A stretch of 64,000 nucleotides of DNA from Chryseobacterium arachidis (GTDB taxonomy: Bacteria; Bacteroidota; Bacteroidia; Flavobacteriales; Weeksellaceae). The notes under the pieces were generated by a model that saw nothing but the letters and a program-made list of their open reading frames with translations, did no database searches and was not told the DNA's origin. Below are positions 41,801-51,448 of the stretch, one piece after another; position 1 is the stretch's first letter; the number at the start of each line of letters is the position of its first letter. The DNA lies in assembly GCF_900129245.1 (NCBI RefSeq), contig NZ_FQUT01000010.1:119576-183575 (forward strand), written 5' to 3'. Position numbers and translations under genes: made by a program.

Positions 41801-44762
41801 GGAATTGCAAATTTAAAGTTGTCACACTTTTATCTTTAGGGATTTCTGCAGTATATTCCAAAACTCCGTTTTTCAACGGATGAACTTCAGAAATTGTTTT
41901 TCCCGATCCGTTTTGGATAAATACATTCACCAAAGCATCCGGAATTGCAGAATACACATAAATTTTTGCTTTTTCGCCCCTCGAACATTCATTTTTAGGT
42001 TCAATAACGGTTAAGAATGGTTTTTGATCCGGTTTCAAAGAATTTTTATTCCAGACACTGAAATTCTGTAAAGTTTTGATCGTATCTTTTCCTTCAATAT
42101 TGTATAATTCCAGTTCATAATCTCCTGCCTCAAGTTTTCCCAGATCCAATTCAGTGGAAGATTGTTGAGTTTTGTCGGAAAGAACTTTTTTAGCTTTCGA
42201 TCTCTCTAAATCATCTTTATCAAAATAATCATGAGGAAATTTACTGATGAATTCTGCTTTTGAAAACTTTGGTAGATACTGAATCGCTGTTTCAAAATTG
42301 CTTCGGAAAATTCTGTCGGAAGATTCAATTTTTGACAATTTTACCTGATAAGATTTCTTAAGAATTTGCTCGTTGTAATTTTTTGTTTCAACTTTTAGTT
42401 TTACATTTTCGTCGGCAAAAACATTTTTAATTTCATCGGCTTTGATATAATGGGAAACCGAAGCTACTTTTAATTCTGTATTGCCGGTCTGTGTTTCGCC
42501 GTTAATATCCGTAACCGAAGCATTTATTTCATAATTATCAACCTGAATTCCATCTAATTTTTCATCTTTTTTAAGATCAAGCTTAATGGTAAATTCACCT
42601 TTTTCATTCGTCTTCGCTTCTCCTAAAATCGAGTTTTCATTATCATTTTCAGGAGAATACCACCAAAAATATTTCCATCGGATGTTGTGTTTTTTAATTT
42701 CATAACTTACTGTTGTATTGCTTAAAGCTACTCCCGAAAACATCATCGCTTTACCTTTCAGCTCGATGGTTTGTCCGTATTTGTATTCTTCTTTTACAGG
42801 ATCGAAAGTAACCTCGAATTTCGGGCGTTTATATTCCTCAACTGTGATATTTCTATACCCTTGATTGCCGTCTGTTCTTAAAGAAAATGATCCGTTCAGC
42901 TTTCCTTTTGGCAGGATAAAACTTCCGTGGTAAGAACCAAATTCATTGGTTGTAAAATCCTGAGAAGAAACTTCCTGGCCATTGGTATCCAGCAAGGTTA
43001 TTTTTTGCTTTAATCCTGAAATAACAGATTCGGTTTCTTTAGCTAATTTTGTATTAATTACTTTAAAATAAACCGTTTGCCCCGGTCTGTAGATCGCTCT
43101 GTCTGTAAAAATTTGAGCTTTTGACTGATCTTCTTTATTAGCGTTATAATTATCAGAAATAGTATTTCCATACACATTCATGATCTGGAAATCGTTTGTT
43201 TTTGACTGTTTAATTAAGAAAGATCTGTAGTATTCCTTACTTTCCGTTGTTGGTAGCTTGAAAACGCCTTTTTCATCTGTTTTTCCTTCAACTTTATTTA
43301 ATAATTTACCGGAAGTGTATTCGTAAAAAGTAAGATTTTCATGAAGTAATGGTTTTCCATTCTCATTATTCACTAATTTTAACTCATTTAACAGCTGGTT
43401 CCTATCCGTTTTCGACTGATAAATTATTTTATTATCAGCTACTAAAAAATAAAAATCTTTTTCGGCATCCGCATCTTTTGCATTTATTCCTACTACAGAA
43501 TATTCTGCGAGATAAATTCCCGACGGAAGCGGCTTGATTTCTAAAGAAGTTTTATGAGTCTGATAATCTTTAGGATCATTCAATTGATAGGCTTCTTTTC
43601 TTACCAGATTTTTTTTTACCTTGTCAAACATATTCGAGTAAGGATTTCTTGCATACTGCATAAACGATGCAAGATCTTCTTTGACTTCATAAATATTGAT
43701 GGAAAATGCAGAAACATTTCTATACTCCGCCACAAAATGAATCGGAAGATTACTTTGAGTCTGCTGCTCATATTTTATGTTCAGACTCGGATTAATGATT
43801 CCGTTCTCTTTACTTTTAATATTTTCAAGAAAAGGAGAATTCGGATATTGCTTTTTGGCCTGATCTGCGATGGTAAGAGCCTCTTTTTCTCTCTTTTTAG
43901 AAATCAATTCGTTCATGATCTGCTCCATAATCAGAACCTTATAATCTCCTTCAACATTAGATTTCACCAAATTCTGCAATTGTTCCAATTTATCTTTACA
44001 ATGATTAAAATTGCAATTTTCCTGCAATTTTTCATTCATAAAATACAATCTGGAATTCCCGTTGTTTTGAGCAATCAACTCATCAAAGATTGCATTAGTC
44101 TTAATACGGTTTTCTGCAAGCTCATTCTGAGTGAAAAGTCCATTATCTGACAAAAAATTAACTTTTCTCAGTAAATACCAATCCAGTAAAGTCGGGAAAT
44201 AAGCAATATCTTTTGTATTAGAAAAAATATCCTTGTATTTACTCAACGTTATTTTTTTCATATCAGCTTTTTGCTGATCGAGCTCCTGAAAGTTTTTATT
44301 CAGATAATTTTTAAAATCAAGCTTGCTCCATGTTTCAATTTGTGAAACATCCTGAGAATTTGTATTTGTTCTGCCATCAATTTTCCACGAATTCTGATTG
44401 TAGTAATCAATAAAAAAAGTAGTTAATAAGACTTTAAACATTATTTTTTCATCACCTTTCAAATCTTTTTCCGCATTTTGTAGTTTACCGAAAAATTTTG
44501 AAGCAGAATTGTTCTGGTCGTCATCACTTGTTGTATCCAGAATACTAAATTCGCCTTTCAAAGCGATAATCAGCTGTACCATATTATTTTCTTTCATCGC
44601 CTGTTTCTGTATCTCTAAAATTATAGGAAGATTAGATTTATAAGTCCCTTTTTGTGAATTTGAAGCTATTTTTTTCCATTGCTCGTCGTAGTATTTTTGA
44701 GCATATAATTTTCCGCAAATGCTTATGCAAAAAATTATGACTAAAAACTTGATATATTTCAT
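38826..44762 (-). CDS. Alpha-2-macroglobulin-like giant exported protein, copy 1 (no thioester)
   Basis: A 1978-residue protein with a type I signal peptide (about 1-21, GKLYAQ). After a helical N-terminal region come repeated macroglobulin beta domains, including the MG2 signature DRAIYRPGQTVYFKVI (about 557-572) and EEYKRPKFEVTFDPV. The bait-region position (about 1150-1195) contains NGDGVLDKDDE. The A2M core follows (NLNETAFFYPDLKTDSEGNVSFEFTSPEALTKWKLMFLAHTKD), then a helical thioester-type domain and a C-terminal receptor-like domain ending in FSNGITTIQNYYAPQM. The thioester motif CxEQ is missing; its place, near residue 1424 (FALPSLKNDQNNSAD), has no cysteine. It probably traps proteases in the periplasm or at the surface. 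It starts 13 bp after its paralogue. Confidence 0.92.
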   Translation of the reverse strand: MKYIKFLVIIFCISICGKLYAQKYYDEQWKKIASNSQKGTYKSNLPIILEIQKQAMKENNMVQLIIALKGEFSILDTTSDDDQNNSASKFFGKLQNAEKDLKGDEKIMFKVLLTTFFIDYYNQNSWKIDGRTNTNSQDVSQIETWSKLDFKNYLNKNFQELDQQKADMKKITLSKYKDIFSNTKDIAYFPTLLDWYLLRKVNFLSDNGLFTQNELAENRIKTNAIFDELIAQNNGNSRLYFMNEKLQENCNFNHCKDKLEQLQNLVKSNVEGDYKVLIMEQIMNELISKKREKEALTIADQAKKQYPNSPFLENIKSKENGIINPSLNIKYEQQTQSNLPIHFVAEYRNVSAFSINIYEVKEDLASFMQYARNPYSNMFDKVKKNLVRKEAYQLNDPKDYQTHKTSLEIKPLPSGIYLAEYSVVGINAKDADAEKDFYFLVADNKIIYQSKTDRNQLLNELKLVNNENGKPLLHENLTFYEYTSGKLLNKVEGKTDEKGVFKLPTTESKEYYRSFLIKQSKTNDFQIMNVYGNTISDNYNANKEDQSKAQIFTDRAIYRPGQTVYFKVINTKLAKETESVISGLKQKITLLDTNGQEVSSQDFTTNEFGSYHGSFILPKGKLNGSFSLRTDGNQGYRNITVEEYKRPKFEVTFDPVKEEYKYGQTIELKGKAMMFSGVALSNTTVSYEIKKHNIRWKYFWWYSPENDNENSILGEAKTNEKGEFTIKLDLKKDEKLDGIQVDNYEINASVTDINGETQTGNTELKVASVSHYIKADEIKNVFADENVKLKVETKNYNEQILKKSYQVKLSKIESSDRIFRSNFETAIQYLPKFSKAEFISKFPHDYFDKDDLERSKAKKVLSDKTQQSSTELDLGKLEAGDYELELYNIEGKDTIKTLQNFSVWNKNSLKPDQKPFLTVIEPKNECSRGEKAKIYVYSAIPDALVNVFIQNGSGKTISEVHPLKNGVLEYTAEIPKDKSVTTLNLQFQIVAFNDVQTSSVNIKIKDTDQPLRIETVTFRDKLEPNSKEKWSVKVLGNDKEKISAEVLANMYDMSLDQFAVNKFNWEKLYVPYVSITSYDFSQNLLTAYYQKRLKYFNGKYVEVPQFDWFDNELTPYQEYLENKIQIINNAVPAPMAAAKNEGSPRMRLESVRVNDAAIDILNSGRQLTQQEKKEYTDVVYEGTNGDGVLDKDDEPFEKIAVRQNLNETAFFYPDLKTDSEGNVSFEFTSPEALTKWKLMFLAHTKDARAATLEKEVVTQKEFSVTPNYPRFLREGDELNLQSKLSNLTSKKLNGSAQLQILDALTNEDISEKFGLSTLTAVSGYNKEQAFSLDENGNSALTWKIKVPDNVSSIILKVIAKAGQYSDGEQKAVAVLPNRMLVTDAVPVFVKEGETKTFELENLKNANSTTISNVSNTLELTTNPIWEIMFALPSLKNDQNNSADVIFNKWFADVLASEIFKANPKMKTVFEEYQNKGLLNSNLEKNQELKQLLLDETPWILESKNEGEQMQKLALLFDANTMKNSLSQDWDDLKKLQNPDGGFSWYQGYPSSYSTSLYILKNLGKINSWLKDNVKEYQNSEQKELVKKLIGYVDSEIDKYYDVKKENIWTNWSLDYLDTRNYWEKEYPLKGKGASLKSLVKQKSKTAKLTDFTFFGLHRAALLMSDYGLKEVSDKLLNYLKETSVDSKTQGVYWKQNLDDWGWFSSKVVNQAGALEAFNKLKPNDQKFIEDMKIWLITQKEVNSWGSSRGTSEVIFTILNSGKSWTSAESDKVTIIWGGKELQPQTQATGYVKSTVKTDVLDKNLATVTVTKPGAGIVQGGLFWQYYEDLDKIKSSENYISVTKELYKKIKTVNGEELQKITPETPLKVGDKVTVRMILNTDRPMEFIHIKDMRAAGFEPMDVLSGYQWKNNLGYYQSTKDASTNFYIQYMPKGKYVFEYDYVANASGKFSNGITTIQNYYAPQMNVHTKGTNVMISEQ

Positions 44763-44776
44763 TATATTAAATGTGT

Positions 44777-47700
44777 TTATTTTTTTATTTCTATTGTATC
44801 ACCTTTTGTTCTGGCATTCATCTGAGGAGCATAATAATTCTGCAGTGTTGCAAATCCGCTTGAGAAGTTCCCCGAAGCATTGCATACCAAATCGTATTCA
44901 AATACATACTTTCCTTTCGGCATATAAGAAATGTAGAAGTTGGTAGACGCATCTTTTGTTGTCTGATAATATCCCAAATTATTCTTCCATTGATATCCTG
45001 AAAGCACGTCTACAGGCTCCAATCCTGCTGCTCTCATGTCTTTCAGATGAACATATTGCATTGGGCGGTCTGTATCAAGAATCATTCTTACAGTCACCAT
45101 ATCCCCAACATTTAACGGGCTGTTTTCTGTAATTTTCACTAATTCTTCACCGTTGTCCGTTTTTATTTTTTTATAAAATTCTCTGGTTATGGCAATATAA
45201 GTTTCTGTAGATTTTACTTTGCTCAGATCATCATAATATTGCCAAAATAATCCTCCCTGTACAATTCCAGGACCCGGTTTTGTAACGGTAACTTCACCTA
45301 AATTTGTATCAATTTTGTCAGATTTTATAACCTGCTTCAGATATCCTGTAGTTTTTGTTTGTGTAGAAATTTCTTTTCCACTCCAAATTACAGTGACTTT
45401 ATCTGCTTCCGGCGTTGTCCATGATTTCCCTGAGTTCATCAAAATGTAAATAATTTCGGCTGTTGTTCTGGAATTTCCCCAAGAATTGGTTTCTTTTTGC
45501 GTTGCCAGCCAAACCTTTGTTTCTTCAATAAAATTAACATCATTCGGAGTTATTTTGTTTAGAGCTTCAATGGCTCCCGCATGATTTACGGCTTTGGATT
45601 CGTACCATCCCCAATCGTTCAGATTTTTCTTCCAATATGCCCCTTGAGTTTCTGATGATACAGATGTTTCTTTTAAATAATTAATTAATTTCTGTGACGG
45701 AACTTTTAAACTATAACTATCCAAAATAAGTGCCGCTCTGTGAATTCCATAGAAGGTAAGATCTGTTACTTTAAACTTATTTGCACGATCGATAATAATT
45801 TGCTTCAATCTTGCTCCTTTTTTGTCCAGAGGATATTCTTTTTCCCAATAACGTCTTGTGTCCAAATAATCCAAAGCAAAATTGCTCCAAGGATTATCTT
45901 CCTCTTCTTTCCAATAAATTTCCAATTCTGTATCGATATAATTAATCAATCTGGAAACCATTGCTTTCTGTCCCGTCAACTGATATTCCGACATTCCGCC
46001 TTTCAGCCATTCGTTCATTTTTCCTAAATTTTTAAGAATATATAATGAAACGGAATAATTGCTTTTATACCCCGGAAGCCAGGGAAAACCGCCATCACCA
46101 TTCTGATAATGCAACAAAATATCCCAATCCGAATTGATTGAATTTTTCATTGCATTTACATCAAAAAGTCTTGCTACTTTATTCATTGTTTCCCCTTCAG
46201 ATTGCGACTGTAAAACCCAAGGTGTTTCTTCCAAAAGGACCTGTTTAAGTTCCTGATTTTTCTCTAAATTACTTTTTAGAAGATCCGCAGATTTGTATTC
46301 ATCAAAAACGGCTTTCATTCTTGGGTTTGCTTTAAAAATCTCAGTTCCGACAATGTCTGCAAACCAGGTATTGAAACGAGAATCCGAACTGATATTAAGA
46401 TTATCACTCAGGTCAGGAAGTGCGAAAAGAATTTCCCAAATAGGATTGGTTTTCAGTTCCAATGTATTGCTGAAATTAATCGCAGTTGACGAAACATCAT
46501 GTGTTAAATTATCTATTTTAAATGTTTTCGTCTGCCCTTCTTTCACAAAAACCGGAACGGTATCCGTTAAAAGCATTGTATTGGATAAAACTGCAACCGG
46601 AATCTGTTCACCATCAGAATATTTTCCTGATTTGGCAATCACTTTTATAATAATTGAATTGACTTTATGATAAGGCGTTTTTATTTTCCAGCTCAGAACA
46701 GAATTTCCTGTTTGTTTTACTTCAAAATCTTTAACCGAAGATGTAATTCCGAAAAGAGAAGTAATATCTTCATTATTTTCAGTATTTAAAATTTGTAAAG
46801 ATGCCGAACCTTTAAGAGCTTTTGAAGTAAGATTTGAAATTTTAGCCTGAAAATCCAATTCATCTCCTTCACGCAAAAATCTTGGATAATTAGGAGTTAC
46901 AGAAAGTTTTTTCTGCGTAATAATTTCCTGTTCCAAAGTTGCTGTTCTCACATCTTTTGTATGTGCAAGGAACATTAATTTCCACTTTGTCAAAGCTTCC
47001 GGGGTCGTAAATTCAAAGCTTACATTTCCGTTAGCATCTGTTTTTAGGTCAGGATAGAAAAATGCAGTTTCATTTAAATTCTGACGGGCTTTTACCTCAT
47101 CCAGATTTTCTTTCTTATCACTTGGCTTTTTAATATCATCTTTATCCAGAACTCCATCGCCGTCTGTATCCGGATATTTTGCAAAACGATTCCTAGGCCC
47201 TTTATAGCTGCTTTCAACTTCTGCTGCGACCATTTTTTTAGCTTTAGGACATCCGTTATATTCTGGAGTTCCGGGAACCGTAGGACATGCATCATTTCTA
47301 TCATCTACACCATCACCATCCGTATCTGTTGTTAAGCCATATTTCGTCAGCAAATCGTACAAAACATTTTCATCAAACCAATTAAATGTCGGCAGATTAA
47401 TACCTTTCGTTGCAAGATATTTGACCGGTTTAGCCCAATATTCTGTTACGATGAAATTATCAATATTAAAATCTTTCAAAACGTTTGGCGGATAGTAAAT
47501 TTTTGACCATTTATAAGTATTTACAGCAAATTTATCCAAAGATTTATCATACATATTCGCCAAAACCTCAGCAATCACTTTTTCTTTATTTTTACCCGTG
47601 ATTTTTACACTCCATTTTTCTTTGGAATTCGGTTCCAACTTATCTCGAAAAGTCGTTAATTCTATTTTCAGAGGATCTTCATCTTTTTTTACATAGATAT

Positions 47701-50671
47701 CTACATATTGGTTCTGAACATCATTATAATGCGCCACTACAAACTGAACATTATACTTTACAACATCTTTATTTTGAGAAACCGGGAAGGTGAAGGTAGC
47801 AATTCCGTTGACAAACTTTTTCTTCTCAAACTTCGGATTTCCGTTTCCATCTTGCAGATAAATATTTGCTGTAGCATCGGGAATTGCAGAATAGGCATAA
47901 ACCGTTACCGAAGAACCTCTTTGTACTTCATTTCTAGGGACAACAACTTTCAAAAACGGATATTGATTTTTGCCTAAACTTTTTTTACTCCAAACACTGA
48001 AATCCTGTTCTGCTTTGATAGAATCTTTACCTTCAATATTATAAATGAGTAATCTGTACGTTCCCGCTTCTAATTTTCCGAGATTTAATTCTTTCCCTTT
48101 TTCTGTACGATCATTAATAACGGTTTTTAAAGTTTCCCAATATTTCTGATCTTCGAATTTATCATATCGGTCATGAGGAAATTTGCTTAAAAATTCTTCT
48201 TTTGAAAACTTGGGAAGATCCTGAACATTATTCTGAAAATTATTTCTCAATACTCTTTCAGGCTGTTTAAGCTGAATTAATTTTACTTTATAACTTTTAT
48301 CTAAAGCAATCCCGTTGTAATTGAATGTTGATACTTTTACTTTTACATCATTCTCAGCGGCAGTTTCTTTAATCTGTTCAGCCTCTAAATAATGAGATAC
48401 AGAAGCTACATTTACATCTATTGTGGCTGATTGTGTTTCTCCATTAATATCTGTAACAGTGGCTTTTATTGTATAACCGTCAATTTGAATTCCTTCTTTG
48501 GTTTCGTCTTTTTTAAGATCAATTTTAATAGTAAATTCACCTTTATCATTGGTTTCAACTTTTCCTAAAATCGGATTATAATTATTATAAACATCCTGAT
48601 ACCACCAAAAATACCGCTGACGAATATTTTCTCTTTTAATATCATAATTTACAACTGCATTACTCAGAGGAATTCCTGAAAAAGTAAGAACTTTTCCTTT
48701 CAGTTCTATTGTTTCGCCATATTTGTAGTCATTTTTAATGGTGTCAAAAAGAATTTCAAATTTTGGACGTTTATATTCTTCTACAGAAAAATATTTATTA
48801 CCACTAAAATTCCTGTTGTTATATGTTCCTGAAACACTTAGGCTGAACTGTCCGTTCATCTTATCTTTTGGAAGCACAAAAGTTCCGTTATAAGATCCGA
48901 ATGAATTTGTTTTTAGTTTTTGGGTAGCAACAACCTGCCTGTTGGCATCATACAACGTGATATCCTGCTCATTGTCTACTACTAACCCATCCCGTTTTTT
49001 TTCATAATCTGGATATGTAGAAATGACTTTGAAGTGAACCGTTTGCCCTGGTCTGTAAATTTGTCTGTCTAAAAAAATCTGACTGAGAGGATACTCGTTT
49101 CTATAATTTCCATCCCAGTCGTAGTAATTGTTTAAAAGATTAAAATCATTAGAGCCTGGCTCATAAAGCAGCTCCATTTGGCTATAATAATTATTTTTGG
49201 GGGCAAATTTCGCAAAATTGTCCGTTTTAATGAGAATCTCGGTTTCACTCGTATTCAGATAGTCCTTGAAATCATATTGCAGCAATTTCGTATTAGGCTT
49301 TATTTCTCCGTTTTCCCTTGAAACAAGAATATAATTCTTATTTTGATCATAAATAACTCTTGAAGAAGTCACAATAAACAAAAATTTAGAAATATCTTCA
49401 CCATTGATATACTCCACAATATAAAGTCCTTTTGGAAGCGGATTCATTGCCAAAGAAGTCGAATATGTTTTGTAATCCTTTTTGTTGGGCAGAGAAAAAA
49501 TGTCTGTACGAACGAGTGTTTTCTCTATTTTGTCGTAATAATCTTTATAATAAAGATTTTCTAAATATTGAAGGCTTTTCTTAAAATCATTCACCTGATA
49601 AATCTTAACTGTAAAATTATCCGCATTCTTGTGTTTAGCAATAATATGGATGGGCTTTTCAGGCAGATTATGAACATCATAAGTTAATTGTACAGTTGGT
49701 GCTTTTATTATATTTTCCTGATAAATAATATTGCTTAAAAATTTAGAATCCGGATATTCCGATTTCATCTTATCAATTAATTGTACCGATTCTATAAACT
49801 TTGATTTTCCATTAAAAAAATCCACTACATTTCTGGAGATCAATATTTTATAATCTCCTTTCACAGATGAATTGAGTAAAGAAATCTGCTTATTCACAAA
49901 GTCTTCTCTATCAGTTCCGGAGTTTTCAAAGATCAGTTTCTGATGCTGAAAATATAATTTCGGATTATTATCATTAGAATTAATTAGATCTTGATATAGA
50001 TTTGAAATAACGGATTTATTAGCTTTTAATTCATTTTCGGTAAAAATGTTACTGTTTTTCAAAAAATCAATGTTTTTCTTTACCTTCCAATCATACAAAG
50101 TAGGAAAAAACTCAAAATCACTTTCTGTTTTAAATATATCCTTATACTTTTCAAGACCGATTTTCTTTAATCTTGAATCAATTGACGAAAGTTCTTCGAA
50201 TCTTTGAGTATAAAAGTTTTTAAAATCAAGCTTTGTCCATGATTCTATTCTTGAGACTTTTGTGTCACTAAGATTTGTCCTTTTTAAAATTTCCCATCTT
50301 TTAGTATCAAAATAATTTTCAAAAAATTCAATCTCCAATACTTTAAAAAGCAAAAGCTCATCATTACTCAGTTTTTTTTCGGTGTCTTGAATTTTTGTAA
50401 AAAAAGCAGATGCATAGTCATTTTTAGGATCATCTTTGGTTTCTTTATAGATCGCAAATTCTGCTTTCAGAGAACGGATAAGCTGTGACGCATTTTTTTC
50501 TCTGATAGCAGTGTTTTGAATATCCAAAATAATTGGTAAACTGGATTTGAAATCTCCATTGCTGTATCCTTCTGCAATTTTTTTCCATTGATCCTCGTAA
50601 TAGTTCTGAGCATAAAAAAGACCATAAGAAAAAAATAAAAATAACAAAACACATTTGCAGATGTTTTTCAT
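44777..50671 (-). CDS. Alpha-2-macroglobulin-like giant exported protein, copy 2, with thrombospondin type-3 repeats
   Basis: A 1964-residue tandem paralogue of copy 1 with the same order of domains and a signal peptide (about 1-21, GLFYAQ). The MG2-type segment is DRQIYRPGQTVHFKVIS and the A2M core RQNLNETAFFYPDLKTDANG. Before the core, at about residues 1113-1165, it carries two thrombospondin type-3 (calcium-binding) motifs: DTDGDGVDDRNDACPTVPG then YNGCP, and DTDGDGVLDKDDI. These occupy the place of the protease bait region. No thioester CxEQ is present (FALPDLSDNLNISSD at the equivalent place). It is the first gene of the macroglobulin pair, and its start lies only 18 bp from that of the divergent UbiA-like gene. 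Confidence 0.92.
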   Translation of the reverse strand: MKNICKCVLLFLFFSYGLFYAQNYYEDQWKKIAEGYSNGDFKSSLPIILDIQNTAIREKNASQLIRSLKAEFAIYKETKDDPKNDYASAFFTKIQDTEKKLSNDELLLFKVLEIEFFENYFDTKRWEILKRTNLSDTKVSRIESWTKLDFKNFYTQRFEELSSIDSRLKKIGLEKYKDIFKTESDFEFFPTLYDWKVKKNIDFLKNSNIFTENELKANKSVISNLYQDLINSNDNNPKLYFQHQKLIFENSGTDREDFVNKQISLLNSSVKGDYKILISRNVVDFFNGKSKFIESVQLIDKMKSEYPDSKFLSNIIYQENIIKAPTVQLTYDVHNLPEKPIHIIAKHKNADNFTVKIYQVNDFKKSLQYLENLYYKDYYDKIEKTLVRTDIFSLPNKKDYKTYSTSLAMNPLPKGLYIVEYINGEDISKFLFIVTSSRVIYDQNKNYILVSRENGEIKPNTKLLQYDFKDYLNTSETEILIKTDNFAKFAPKNNYYSQMELLYEPGSNDFNLLNNYYDWDGNYRNEYPLSQIFLDRQIYRPGQTVHFKVISTYPDYEKKRDGLVVDNEQDITLYDANRQVVATQKLKTNSFGSYNGTFVLPKDKMNGQFSLSVSGTYNNRNFSGNKYFSVEEYKRPKFEILFDTIKNDYKYGETIELKGKVLTFSGIPLSNAVVNYDIKRENIRQRYFWWYQDVYNNYNPILGKVETNDKGEFTIKIDLKKDETKEGIQIDGYTIKATVTDINGETQSATIDVNVASVSHYLEAEQIKETAAENDVKVKVSTFNYNGIALDKSYKVKLIQLKQPERVLRNNFQNNVQDLPKFSKEEFLSKFPHDRYDKFEDQKYWETLKTVINDRTEKGKELNLGKLEAGTYRLLIYNIEGKDSIKAEQDFSVWSKKSLGKNQYPFLKVVVPRNEVQRGSSVTVYAYSAIPDATANIYLQDGNGNPKFEKKKFVNGIATFTFPVSQNKDVVKYNVQFVVAHYNDVQNQYVDIYVKKDEDPLKIELTTFRDKLEPNSKEKWSVKITGKNKEKVIAEVLANMYDKSLDKFAVNTYKWSKIYYPPNVLKDFNIDNFIVTEYWAKPVKYLATKGINLPTFNWFDENVLYDLLTKYGLTTDTDGDGVDDRNDACPTVPGTPEYNGCPKAKKMVAAEVESSYKGPRNRFAKYPDTDGDGVLDKDDIKKPSDKKENLDEVKARQNLNETAFFYPDLKTDANGNVSFEFTTPEALTKWKLMFLAHTKDVRTATLEQEIITQKKLSVTPNYPRFLREGDELDFQAKISNLTSKALKGSASLQILNTENNEDITSLFGITSSVKDFEVKQTGNSVLSWKIKTPYHKVNSIIIKVIAKSGKYSDGEQIPVAVLSNTMLLTDTVPVFVKEGQTKTFKIDNLTHDVSSTAINFSNTLELKTNPIWEILFALPDLSDNLNISSDSRFNTWFADIVGTEIFKANPRMKAVFDEYKSADLLKSNLEKNQELKQVLLEETPWVLQSQSEGETMNKVARLFDVNAMKNSINSDWDILLHYQNGDGGFPWLPGYKSNYSVSLYILKNLGKMNEWLKGGMSEYQLTGQKAMVSRLINYIDTELEIYWKEEEDNPWSNFALDYLDTRRYWEKEYPLDKKGARLKQIIIDRANKFKVTDLTFYGIHRAALILDSYSLKVPSQKLINYLKETSVSSETQGAYWKKNLNDWGWYESKAVNHAGAIEALNKITPNDVNFIEETKVWLATQKETNSWGNSRTTAEIIYILMNSGKSWTTPEADKVTVIWSGKEISTQTKTTGYLKQVIKSDKIDTNLGEVTVTKPGPGIVQGGLFWQYYDDLSKVKSTETYIAITREFYKKIKTDNGEELVKITENSPLNVGDMVTVRMILDTDRPMQYVHLKDMRAAGLEPVDVLSGYQWKNNLGYYQTTKDASTNFYISYMPKGKYVFEYDLVCNASGNFSSGFATLQNYYAPQMNARTKGDTIEIKK

Positions 50672-50685
50672 AGGTATTAATTTTG
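50654..50685 (+). promoter_or_regulatory. Consensus promoter for the UbiA-like/recF operon, overlapping the macroglobulin start
   Basis: TTTG (50654-50657), 20-nt spacer, TAATTTTG (50678-50685), an exact Bacteroidota promoter match. It lies within the first codons of the divergent macroglobulin gene and ends 4 bp before the ATG at 50690, so transcription would start at or very near that ATG. Confidence 0.6.
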
Positions 50686-50689
50686 ATAA

Positions 50690-51445
50690 ATGAATTCTTT
50701 AAAAATACTGAAAAAATCCGTTATCGACAGCCAACTTTACGTATCGTTAACAGGAACTTTATTTGCAGTATTTTTCATGCTGGAGCAAAATACATTCCGC
50801 TATCCTACTGTCTTTCTCATTTTTATAACGTATTTCAGCGGTTATCTTTATACGAAATATCAGAAAACAAAACATTTTTTTAAAATTTTAATTTTAAATG
50901 CAGTTGCAGGAATTATCTGTGCATTTTTAATTATTCATAATCATAATGAAATACGGCTGATAAAATGGTTTGTCATTGTAGTTTTAGGATTATTGTATAA
51001 CAGCTTTTTTCTTGATGTGTATATCCGAAAAATCCCTTTGCTGAAAGTGTTTTATGTAGGTTTGGTTTGGGGATTGATGAATTGCTGGCTCACACTTCCT
51101 GAGTTTGATGTTCCTATATTTTTAATAAGTTTTTTCTTTATTACCGCTTTGGTTTTACCGTTTGACATTCGCGATATGAAAGTGGATACAGTGAAAACAT
51201 TCCCAACGATCATTGGTGTTCAAAACACGAAATATATTGCTTATTTATTGGTTTTTGTCAGTAATGTTCTTTCCGCTTTTTATCTGGATTTAAATTATTC
51301 AATTGCTTTTTTTCTTTCAGGCATTATCACCTATTTTTTAATTTATTTCTCTGAAAATGAGAGAAGTGATGCCTATTTTTCTTTCGGTGTTGAAACTTGC
51401 TCTGCACTTCCTTTTTTATTTTTACTAATAATGAAGTATTTTTGA
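50690..51445 (+). CDS. UbiA-prenyltransferase-like membrane protein
   Basis: A 251-residue protein with about eight membrane segments. LPFDIRDMKVDTVKTFPTIIG, with D159, D162 and D166, fits the second aspartate motif of the UbiA superfamily. The first motif (NDxxDxxxD), expected near residues 50-60, is not there (YFSGYLYTKYQKT), so it may be inactive or unusual. It is the first gene of a tight operon: recF begins 3 bp after its stop. The start codon sits next to a consensus promoter. Confidence 0.75.
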   Translation: MNSLKILKKSVIDSQLYVSLTGTLFAVFFMLEQNTFRYPTVFLIFITYFSGYLYTKYQKTKHFFKILILNAVAGIICAFLIIHNHNEIRLIKWFVIVVLGLLYNSFFLDVYIRKIPLLKVFYVGLVWGLMNCWLTLPEFDVPIFLISFFFITALVLPFDIRDMKVDTVKTFPTIIGVQNTKYIAYLLVFVSNVLSAFYLDLNYSIAFFLSGIITYFLIYFSENERSDAYFSFGVETCSALPFLFLLIMKYF

Positions 51446-51448
51446 CGA

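Noticed and set aside
43554..44150. 198-residue plus-strand frame opposite the macroglobulin copy 1
   Set aside because: It lies wholly antisense to a clear 1978-residue coding frame, with low-complexity Phe/Ile/Leu-rich content typical of the complement of a lysine-rich gene.
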